Below, piece by piece: positions 33,645 through 42,333 of a DNA stretch of 64,000 nucleotides. The stretch lies in assembly GCA_965112735.1 (NCBI GenBank), contig OZ218956.1, forward strand, positions 3,100,001 through 3,164,000. The letters are read 5' to 3'. Position 1 is the first letter of the stretch; each line of letters starts with the position of its first letter. The notes below the pieces were generated by a model. The model worked only from the letters and a program-made list of their open reading frames with translations, ran no database searches and was not told the DNA's origin. Source of the DNA: Phaeosaccion multiseriatum (Eukaryota; Ochrophyta, other classes). The translations under genes and the position numbers were made by a program.

Positions 33645-34174
33645 AGGTGGCCACGTCATATAGCTCGCATATCATGACGGGCTCCTGGGTGCCTTCTCCT
33701 CATGGCGGTTTCCATCGCGCGAGTCACAAGCGGCTCGAATGTCCTCGCTCCTTGATGGGTAGTGGCTGCGTAGCAATCTCTGCTCCTCGCCTGGCGGGGC
33801 GGGGTGCTGGGGTGGAGGAGAGGAGGACGATGGGTTGTCGCTCAGTCGTCTATTCTTGTAATCCTGAATCGAGGCGGGAGGAGAACAAGTGTGGGCGGTG
33901 TGGAGGCCTGACATGGGTATGTTCGTATGTACCATCGGGTGCCATCCCTCCTCTCCCTCCTTTGCATACCGTGAAGACTCCACACCAAGGCGAGCCCCCT
34001 TGTTTTTCTGAAACTTCCCCCAACACCGCGCCCTCCTCGTCGCTATGGAAGGTGTTGGAGAGTGTGTCTGGTGTCTGGGGCAGGCTACATGACGGGAGGG
34101 TGAAGGAGGAGGAGTCGAACTTCACTAGTGACGACCGAGAAAGAGGTTGGGGAGCGGCGCAATCGTCACAGGAT
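33645..34174. other. Spacer between foldback elements
   Basis: A 182-codon open frame (33647-34195) crosses this stretch and ends inside the foldback element at 34175. It has no recognisable domain and I do not call it a gene. Otherwise nothing distinctive. Confidence 0.4.
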
Positions 34175-34251
34175 CGGCCCCTGACATGCTTCTGAGACAG
34201 GCCAGCCCAGAAGCAGAAAGCAGGGTCGCCTCAGAAGCACGTCAGGGGCCG
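34175..34251. mobile_element. Foldback element, compact copy of the 4758 type
   Basis: CGGCCCCTGACATGCTTCTGAG at the left and CTCAGAAGCACGTCAGGGGCCG at the right pair with one mismatch. The 33-base interior (ACAGGCCAGCCCAGAAGCAG and so on) matches the ends of the 4758 element but lacks the GC core. 170 bases upstream of PPR copy 1. Confidence 0.75.
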
Positions 34252-34320
34252 AACAGGAGGGGCTGGGGCGGCTGAAACTGAAACTAATGCATCACACACT
34301 CTCTGGTCATCAAAAGGGAA

Positions 34321-37300
34321 GTGGACGTATTCGTCATCCAACCAAACTCACAGCTGGCCGCAATTCCGTTCGTCTACAAGTACATGCAGAGCATTGGTGT
34401 AATAAAAAAAAAAAGAAGACAATGCTAATGATGAGAGCAATGTCGTTGAGGGGGGTGGTCAGAATCTGCTACTCCTCTTGCATTGGCAGGAAAAGAAGAG
34501 GACCCGCTGCTGGACGGCGTCCCCACTCTGACTCTTTACTACATCAGCACAAGCAGCTGCCGCAGCAATGGTCCTGCTACTCCAATGGGGGAAGTGACAA
34601 GTCGAGGCAGATACGGCTCATGAGGGAGATCCAGGATCTGGGGAGGAGCAAGGATTGGAAGAGGGTTGCACCTACTCTGGAGCGCGCACGGCGAGAAGGC
34701 CTCAGGCCTAATCTGTACTGTTTGAGTGCTGCTATTACCGCGATTGGGAAGTGCGGACGGTGGAAGGGCGCTTTGGCTCTCTTGGCAGAGATGAAGAAGG
34801 AAGGCTTCAGGCCAGGCGTGATCAGTTATAACTCCACTATGTACGCATGCGCCAAAGCAAGCAAATACGAGGAGGCATTGCGTTTACTGAGGGAGATGAA
34901 GGCAGAAGGACTTGCTCCCGATGTAATCAGCTACAACGCCACCATTGACGCATGCGCCAGAGCCAGCCAACACGTGGAGGCAATGGGTTTACTGAGGGAG
35001 ATGAAGGCAGAAGGACTCGCTCCCAATGCAATCAGCTATAGCACCACCATTAACGCATGCGCCAGAGCAAGCCAACACGTGGAGGCGATGGGTTTACTGA
35101 GGGAGATGAAGGCAGAAGGACGCGCTCCAGACGTAATCAGCTACAGCGCCACCATTGACGCATGCGCCAGAGCCAGCCAGCACGTGGAGGCAATGGGTTT
35201 ACTGAGGGAGATGAAGGCAGAAGGACTCGCTCCCAACGTAATCAGCTACAGCGCCACCATTAACGCATGCGCCAGAGCAAGCCAACACTTGGAAGCAATG
35301 GGTTTACTGAGGGAGATGAAGAAGGAAGGACTCGCTCCCAATGCAATCAGCTATAGCACCACCATTAACGCATGCGCCAGAGCCAGCCAACACGTAGAGG
35401 CAATGGGTTTACTGAGGGAGATGAAGGCAGAAGGACTTGCTCCCGATGTAATCAGCTACAACGCCACCATTGACGCATGCGCCAGAGCCAGCCAACACGT
35501 GGAGGCAATGGGTTTACTGAGGGAGATGAAGGCAGAAGGACTCGCTCCCGATGTAATCAGCTACAACTCCACCATTAACGCATGCGCCAGATCCAACCAA
35601 CACGTGGAGGCATTGCGTTTACTGAGGGAGATGAAGGCAGAAGGACTCGCTCCGGGTGTAATCAGCTACAGCGGCACCATTCACGCATGCGCCAGAGCCA
35701 ACCAACACGTGGAGGCAATGGATTTACTGAGGGAGATGAAGGCAGAAGGACTCGCTCCAGACATAATCAGCTACAACGCCACCATTAACGCATGCGCCAG
35801 AGCCAACCGACACGCGGAGGCAATAGGTTTACTGAGGGAGATGAAGGCAGAAGGACTCGCTCCAGACGTTATCAGCTACAGCTCCACCATTGACGCATGC
35901 GCCAGTGCCAGCCAACACGTGGAGGCAATGGATTTACTGAGGGAGATGAAGGCAGAAGGAGTCACTCCCAATGCAATCAGCTACAACTCCACCATTGACG
36001 CATGCGCCAGAGCCAGCCGACACGCGGAGGCAATAGGTTTACTGAGGGAGATGAAGGCAGAAGGACTCGCTCCAGACGTTATCAGCTACAGCTCCACCAT
36101 TAACGCATGCGCCAAGGCCAGCCAACACGTGAAGGCAATGAGTTTACTGAGGGAGATGAAGGCAGAAGGACTCGCTCCAGACGTTATCAGCTACAGCTCC
36201 ACCATTAACGCATGCGCCAAGGTCAGCCAACACGTGGAGGCAATGAGTTTACTGAGGGAGATGAAGGCAGAAGGACTCGCTCCAGACGTAATCAGCTACA
36301 GCTCCACCATTGACGCATGCGCCAAGGCCAGCCAACACGTGGAGGCATTGGGTCTACTGAGGGAGATGAAGGCAGAAGGACTCGCTCCCAATGCAATCAG
36401 CTACAGCGCCACCATTAACGCATGCGCCCGAGCCAGCCAACACGTGGAGGCAATGGATTTACTGAGGGAGATGAAGGGAGAAGGACTTGCTCCTAATGCA
36501 ATCAACTACAGCGCCACCATAAACGCATGCGCCAGAGCCAGCCAACACGTGGAGGCAATGGATTTACTGAGGGAGATGAAGGCAGAAGGACTCGCTCCAG
36601 ACGTAATCAGCTACAGCTCCACCATTGACGCATGCGCCAAGGCCAGCCAACACGTGGAGGCATTGGGTTTATTGAGTGAGATGAAGGCAGAAGGACTCGC
36701 TCCCAATGCAATCAGCTACAGCTCCACCATTGACGCTTTGCAGGAGGGTGGCGACGAGGCGGCTGCTGACGAGCTGTACGCAGAGGCCGAATCGCAAGGG
36801 GTCTTGAAGCACTGGAAGAAGGGGGGCCAGGAAGTGGACTTGCACGACTTCACCAGGGGAACGAGCAAGGCAGCGCTTCGTCACGTGCTCTCAGAGGCGA
36901 AGGCGGGGGCTGAGATCAAGGTCATCACAGGCCGAGGCCGAGGCAGTGAGGACGGTGTCAGCGTTCTCAAGGCCGCGGTGCTGGCCTATTTGCAGGAGAG
37001 GCCGGGCGTCGAAGTATGGGAAGACAGACACAACCCGGGGATGGTGGTGATGCGAGTCACCGGTCCGGCAGCAACAGCCCTCTGAGCGGAAGGAGAGGCG
37101 TAGATGGATCCGTGGGGCGAAGGCAACGCAAGCGCTCAACAGCAGCAGAGTCCCACGTGTCTCGCCAGGTGTGCGTGACTGTGGCGCTGCTTGGTATGGT
37201 ATAGAGAGAAGAAGGAAGGCCTCCGATTCGCGTGAGCGAGCGGAGACTCGACTGAGTTCGGCACCAAGGTCCCTGGCACTGGGAGCAAGCGGAGGGACGG

Positions 37301-37422
37301 GCAAGGCGCAGACAAACTCACTAGGACAGGACAGGAGTCGCGAAGAGCAATACGCAGGAGGAGAGCGAATCGAGGGGAGGGGGGGGGGCTGGAGGCGACG
37401 GGTGACATAGGCAGCGGGGTCA
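34321..37422 (+). repeat. Inverted duplication, arm 1 (contains PPR copy 1)
   Basis: Aligns in reverse complement with about 50612-53410. Homology begins near GGACGTATT about 100 bases upstream of the start codon and ends in GGCAGCGGGGTCA after the 3' flank. The 3' half is nearly identical between arms, while the 5' ~200 bases are clearly diverged. Confidence 0.85.
34422..37085 (+). CDS. PPR-SMR protein, copy 1 (19 near-identical PPR repeats)
   Basis: Intronless, 887 residues from the ATG conserved with copy 2 (an in-frame ATG at 34287 would add 45 residues). The N-terminus (MLMMRAMSLRGVVR and following, Arg/Ser-rich, few acids) suggests import into mitochondria or plastid. After a degenerate first motif, 19 consecutive 35-residue PPRs run from 34713 to 36707, plus a partial twentieth. 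Most read VISYxxTIxACARASQHVEA and onward to GLAPD/N. Variation is concentrated at positions 1, 3, 5, 6, 9, 13-16, 20-22 and 35. The C-terminus is an SMR domain (DLHDFTRGTSKAALRHVL, ITGRGRGSEDG). By the PPR code (residues 5/35: N/D=U, N/N=C, S/N=A, S/D=G) repeats 2-19 predict UCGAAGU?GUAUGGAAGA, where ? is an N/G repeat. PPR-SMR proteins act in organelle RNA processing or translation. The target here is prediction only. Confidence 0.92.
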   Translation: MLMMRAMSLRGVVRICYSSCIGRKRRGPAAGRRPHSDSLLHQHKQLPQQWSCYSNGGSDKSRQIRLMREIQDLGRSKDWKRVAPTLERARREGLRPNLYCLSAAITAIGKCGRWKGALALLAEMKKEGFRPGVISYNSTMYACAKASKYEEALRLLREMKAEGLAPDVISYNATIDACARASQHVEAMGLLREMKAEGLAPNAISYSTTINACARASQHVEAMGLLREMKAEGRAPDVISYSATIDACARASQHVEAMGLLREMKAEGLAPNVISYSATINACARASQHLEAMGLLREMKKEGLAPNAISYSTTINACARASQHVEAMGLLREMKAEGLAPDVISYNATIDACARASQHVEAMGLLREMKAEGLAPDVISYNSTINACARSNQHVEALRLLREMKAEGLAPGVISYSGTIHACARANQHVEAMDLLREMKAEGLAPDIISYNATINACARANRHAEAIGLLREMKAEGLAPDVISYSSTIDACASASQHVEAMDLLREMKAEGVTPNAISYNSTIDACARASRHAEAIGLLREMKAEGLAPDVISYSSTINACAKASQHVKAMSLLREMKAEGLAPDVISYSSTINACAKVSQHVEAMSLLREMKAEGLAPDVISYSSTIDACAKASQHVEALGLLREMKAEGLAPNAISYSATINACARASQHVEAMDLLREMKGEGLAPNAINYSATINACARASQHVEAMDLLREMKAEGLAPDVISYSSTIDACAKASQHVEALGLLSEMKAEGLAPNAISYSSTIDALQEGGDEAAADELYAEAESQGVLKHWKKGGQEVDLHDFTRGTSKAALRHVLSEAKAGAEIKVITGRGRGSEDGVSVLKAAVLAYLQERPGVEVWEDRHNPGMVVMRVTGPAATAL

Positions 37423-37699
37423 ATTTCCCTCTGTCTCTCTTTCTGTGTTTGTGGGGGACCAAGGACGAAGCATCAAATTTCAGCTTAGAATTGGCGTCAT
37501 AAATGAGACCCTTTCGATTGAATGATCGAATATATTAACGTAAACAGGAAGGGAGGGAAGGCGATTACGCGGCTCTTCTTCAGCGCCACCCTTGCTACTA
37601 CTGCGCCCCCACCCTCACAACATCCACAAACGCTTTCCTTCACTTCGACTAGTTATCCTGCCTCGCCTCTTGCTCCCACATCTCCTCTCTCTCGCACGT

Positions 37700-37834
37700 T
37701 ACTCCAGAGAAGGTACCTCTCGCAGGATGCAAACGATGCCCCACCTTTGGCTTCAAAGCTCGGCCGTACTCCAGAGATGTACCTCTCGCAGGATGCAAAC
37801 GATGCCCCCACCTTTGGCTCCAAAGCTCGGCCGT
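37700..37834. repeat. 67-bp tandem duplication
   Basis: Two units beginning TACTCCAGAGA and containing GTACCTCTCGCAGGATGCAA, ending CTCGGCCG. They differ by a few bases. Confidence 0.8.
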
Positions 37835-38034
37835 CGGCGCGTCGCCGGAGGGGCAGGAGGCTACACCCCCCCCCTTACTCGTGGCTCATTTCTTTCTATA
37901 ACGCCATTCTGAAACGCCATGTTTAACTACATGTACTGTGCATATCAAGGTAGAACCCAGGGAGGCGCTGGACGCCGCCGCTGCTACTCCTACACTGCCT
38001 GCTCCTCCTCCCCCTCCTCCTCCTCCTTCAACTG

Positions 38035-38096
38035 CTGTATTGCCAACTTGCTGCAGCTGTATCACCAAAGCGCTGCTGCTGTATCACCAACTGCTG
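38035..38096 (-). repeat. Cluster of three dispersed-motif copies
   Basis: On the + strand: CTGTATTGCCAACTTGCTG (38035), CTGTATCACCAA (38057) and CTGTATCACCAACT (38079-38092), spaced 22 bases apart and separated by CTGC triplets. Sense orientation relative to the BAR-SH3 gene, in its 3' flank. Confidence 0.75.
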
Positions 38097-38169
38097 CATC
38101 GAACGACACACCACAGGAATCTCCTCCCCTCCCTCCCTCCCTCCCTCCCTGCCACTCCCCCTCCTCCAA

Positions 38170-39215
38170 TCAAAGCATCTGCACGTAATTGGATGGAAAG
38201 AGCCCTCGCTTGCCGAACCTCTCGCCCGTCCACCATCCACTGTCGTGCTGCTCCAAGACAGTCAACATATCGCCCGCTGCCATTGAAATCTCCGTTGCGT
38301 CCTGGGCTTCATAGGCGTACAGCGCTTTGGCCTGCTTGCCCCCCCCTGCTCCACCCCCGCCCGGAGGTGGTGGAGGAGGAGCCGCCGCACGAGGACCGCC
38401 GAAGCTGCCCCCCCCTCCTCCTCCTCCTCCTCCTCCTCCTCCTCCTCCTGCTCCTGCTCCGGCCCCTCCTCCTCCGGATCCCTTGCTCGGCTCATCCCAC
38501 CAGCTCCCTCCCGCTCCACCTCCCCCGCTCCCCATCCACGCCGCGTTGACGTTGGGTTCGTCCCTCGCTGCCGAGCTGACATCGTCCTCCCCTCCATAAC
38601 CACCTCCTCCTCCTCCTCCTCCTCTCCAGGGCTGCTCTCCCCCCCCGCCCCCGCCCGCACGCAGGTCCGCCCTACTCCCCTGAGGGGAGAGACTGCGTGG
38701 GCCCCCGCTCCCGACGGATCCGTAGTATCCCCCCCCCCCTCCTCCTCCTCCGTACCCTCCTCCCCCTGCTCCGTTGTCCATGTCAACAACAATGTCCCTC
38801 GACATGCCGTCCCTTCCAATCTTCTCTACTTCGTCGCTCACGTCCTTAGGATTCTTGAGCGTTACATCTCGGACGGTGTTGTAGGCTGCCTCGAAGAAGG
38901 TTCGCTGGGCACGCTTGAACATCTCCACCTCGGCTTGCACTAGGCGCCCTCCAATGGCGTCGTAGTAGTTGAATATCCTGCGGTTGAAGCGGAGGAGGAG
39001 GTGGGGGGGGGGGGGTGAGGAGGAGGAGGGGGAGGAGGGAGGGGGAGGGGAGGAGGCGTTGGGCGGGGGATAGCCTACACCATGGCTGGGAAGTTGAAAG
39101 CACGATAACACGCGTAAAGACAACAACCATACATAAAACACGCACCTATTCTATACACACACACACTCGTCGACATGCACACACACTTCCACACACTTCC
39201 CCACACACAAACACA

Positions 39216-39259
<44 letters not shown>

Positions 39260-39732
39260 CCTGTAAAGGCCTCGTGTGGCCTCCAGCACCCTCTGCTTGG
39301 CGGCCTCGAGCTTGGCCTGATTGCCCGTGATCTTGGTGGGGTCTGCCTTTTGGTTGTCGTGCAGGTCACGCACCTGCATATCACCAACGTGTGTGTATGT
39401 GTATGGTGGACAAAGAGATGGGAAGCGGGGGATGTTGAAGTTGAATTCATTCGGTATTGTCCGGGTGTGGAGAGAGATGGACGGACGGCCAACTGGTATA
39501 CATAACAACTGGCATACACACATGTATATATATACAATATATATATATATATACGTATATATATACGTACCTTCTTGACGTAGTGGTCATAGTCCAGCTT
39601 CATGTTGTGGCGGACCTTGATTCGCTTCAGCAGCTCGTCAAAGGGGGCGATCTTGCGATCTAAGCTGTCTAGCGCTGCTCGGATCTCGTCGTCCAGCGTC
39701 TTCCGAACGTTCTCATCGAGCTGTTTGTGTTG

Positions 39733-39767
<35 letters not shown>

Positions 39768-41624
39768 GTGTCACGTGTGACGTAGATGTCAAGGGGAAGG
39801 AAGGAAGATTGGGGCTGGGAAGTTTAGAGGAAGGAGGGAAGGAGGTGGGGGGGAGCGAGGGACAGAGGCCAAGAGAGAGAGAGAGAGAGAGACCTCAAGG
39901 CACCAAGGCGCCACGCATGGCAGCACCAGGAGAAGGAGCTGCAGGCAGAGCAGCAACAGCCTGGCGATTGTTCGGAGTACTTGGGAGTACCAACCCTCCC
40001 ACCCAGCTTCCTACCTGGAATTGCATGTTTTGGAACTCTGTGTCCCGCACATCCGCGTCGGTGCAAGCGTTGCCCAACTCGGTGCAGGAGCCGCATAGCC
40101 CTGCAACAACAACAACAACAACAACAGCAGCAGCAGCAGCAACAACAATACAAAAACAACAACAGCACCAACAAACAATAACAGCAACAACAACAATAAC
40201 AACAAAGACGACGATGACGGGTGTGTGGGTATCATGAGGATGAAGTGGTACTGCCCTACGCGAATATGAGCGCCCCCTCACTGCTTCCTTCTCTTCAACT
40301 TCAACTGCCACACATCGCCTTCGCTACACCTCACTGTCTTCCCTCACTCACTCACTCACTCAATCCGTCCCTCCCTCCCTGCCTCCCACCCTCTCTCCCC
40401 CCCCCCCCCTCCTCCCTGCCTCCCTCTCACTCACCCTTGCAAGCCTCCTGCTGAGCCTTCATGGCGTCCCTGACCTTGACGACTTTGTCCTGCAGGTCCA
40501 TCACGCGGTTCATGCGTTCGTCGAACTCCTCGTCGCCCACCTGTGATTGTGATCGTGATCGTGATTGTGATTGCATCCATCCATCGCAACAAAGATCCGT
40601 GATCAACCAGTAAGAGTCAATAGTAAAAAACAGTCCAGAAGAAGAAGAGGGGTAGCTTGATTGCAAATGGTTCGGGTTTCAGCCCATCGGGTGGGACAGC
40701 GACCCTCAGCGGGCAGCCGCTCCGACTATCCCTGTCCCTCCCGGGCCAAGAGTACACGCTCCAGGATGAAGAGCGAGGACGAGTCAAGTCAGTGGGCAGG
40801 ATGAAGAGCTAGGGAAGGTCAAGTTAGTAGAGACTGCCCCCTCTCCCCCACCTTCGACCCACGCATCTGCTGCACGAGGCGTCGCCGGCCGGTGGCGAGC
40901 TTGCTCTTGACGTTGGCGTTCTTGTTCGGGTCCTCGACACCTTCATTGGTATAGTATAGTGGGCATAGGTATGGCAGAGTAGATGTGCGCGGTCAGTGTA
41001 AGGTTTTTGGGGGGGGGGGGGGGTGAAGAACAAATCCAAGGAAAGGGTTGAAATTGGGGGAAGGGAGGTGGAAAAACATCACTGTTCCGGGCTGCTAGTA
41101 TAGTGCGTAGCCTCCCACGCGTATCTGCCCCTAATCTGATGCTTCTCATCACACGTGTCATACTTGTAGAGCGATTGTCTCTCTTTCTCTCTCTGCCTTG
41201 TTGAGAGGTGGGTGAGACCTTCCTCCCAGAAAGGCCACTCTCTCCCCCCCAACAGTCGCTAACCCTCATGTTCATGGACCCTCTTTCCGTCCCACGCTGC
41301 TCTACCCAACGCATTCCTTACACTACTCCTCTGCCCCTGCCCTTCACCATCTCCGCTGTGCCAATTTCCCTTCTGGATCCGCTCCAGTGAAGGCGAATAC
41401 CAACCTCTCCCCCCTTGGCAGACACACATCAGCCTGAATGAGTACGAGAGAGAAAGCACGGCCAGGGAACAGTGGAGCGCAATTGACGCCGTTCTTCCCC
41501 AGCGTCCTCTCCTCCTTTCCTCACAGAGGAGAAGCTACGCACCGTCGGCCCCTGGCAGCTCGGGAGGCTCGTCATATCCGTCCACCTCGCCGTCCCTGCT
41601 TCCCTTCTTCTTGCGTGAGAACAT
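38170..41624 (-). CDS. BAR-SH3 domain protein (amphiphysin/endophilin-like)
   Basis: Seven exons close in phase: 41624-41543, 40940-40852, 40540-40435, 40100-40015, 39720-39571, 39373-39261, 38977-38170; 477 residues. The start MFSRKKKGSRDGEVDGYDEP is followed by a helical region (residues ~40-290) with BAR-type periodicity: VGDEEFDERMNRVMDLQDKV, KTLDDEIRAALDSLDRKIAP, HDNQKADPTKITGNQAKLEA, RIFNYYDAIGGRLVQAEVEM. A Gly/Ser/Pro-rich linker of about 130 residues leads to a complete C-terminal SH3 domain (AKALYAYEAQDATEISMAAG, then GWWTGERFGKRGLFPSNYVQ). BAR dimers sense or bend membranes and the SH3 recruits proline-rich partners, typically in endocytosis and actin control. The exact subfamily (amphiphysin/Rvs167 or endophilin) is not settled. 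Head-to-head with the kinesin gene. Confidence 0.88.
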
Positions 41625-42333
41625 GATCAGAGGAGGGAGTGTCTTGGACAAAGGCAAAGACTACGCACACGTCTCTATCCACCCTCTCTTTACAATGAAG
41701 AGAGCTTTGAAATTAGTTAACGTTCTCAACAAACCCAGGGGGGCCTTGGCGGTTGGTCATTTTTGTCGATTTGCCTCATTATCTTCGCCACTGGAGCTAG
41801 GGAGAGCGCTCCACAGAAGAAGGAGGACGCAGAGAGACAAGGGTGAGTAGTAGGGATTCGCACGAGGAGTGAGTCGGGTCTCTCGGCCGAGGAGGCCGAG
41901 GAAAGGGGCACGGTGGCTCTGCAGGAGGAACGGGCAAGGGGAAAGATCGCCAGTCTTCTCTCCTCCTTGGAAAGGGCGCCTGCCTCTCAATCGCCGCCCC
42001 CCCTGCCCCCTTCTCCCTACCTCCAAGTATCTACTCTACCCAACCTCATTCCCATTGCTATTCACGTCCTCTCCTTCCCGGAAGTCAGGTCTTCCCGTGG
42101 ACCGCAATTCCTCCAACCCCACCTGCTTTTGAACACGAGTACGTGGAGAACACTAGTCTAACTGGCTGCGCCCTTCACCTCTGGAACATGTCCGTACACC
42201 CCCACACCTCTGCTTGCAGGCTATTGCGGCTACCTTTGACTCCGTATTTCTCCCCGGAGAAGACAGGGAAGGGGGAAGGAGGGTGGCAGTGGAGACGTTG
42301 GGATAGCAGGAGGTTGAGCTTGTGAAAGCTACC
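41625..42333. promoter_or_regulatory. Divergent promoter region, BAR-SH3 / kinesin
   Basis: 709 bases between opposed start codons. Short open frames here show no family similarity. No defined promoter box. Confidence 0.4.

Larger units (their letters stand above)
37086..38169. other. Convergent spacer, PPR copy 1 / BAR-SH3
   Basis: No gene recognised. The first ~340 bases belong to the inverted duplication. A 67-bp tandem duplication lies at 37700-37834 and a triple cluster of the dispersed motif at 38035-38096. The opposite-strand open frames across 36891-37462 are shadows of the duplicated flank. Confidence 0.55.

Noticed and set aside
33647-34195. 182-codon plus-strand open frame
   Set aside because: No recognisable domain and it ends inside a foldback element. 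Composition is like the spacer.
34713-36707. Regular 105-bp direct repeats resembling a CRISPR-like or satellite array
   Set aside because: The unit is an open reading frame of 35 codons with the PPR consensus, continuous with an SMR domain. It is coding, not CRISPR.
36891-37462. Antisense open frames (137 and 108 codons), duplicated at 50371-51143
   Set aside because: They are conserved only because the DNA of both inverted arms is conserved. They overlap the SMR domain in antisense and end at the arm boundary.
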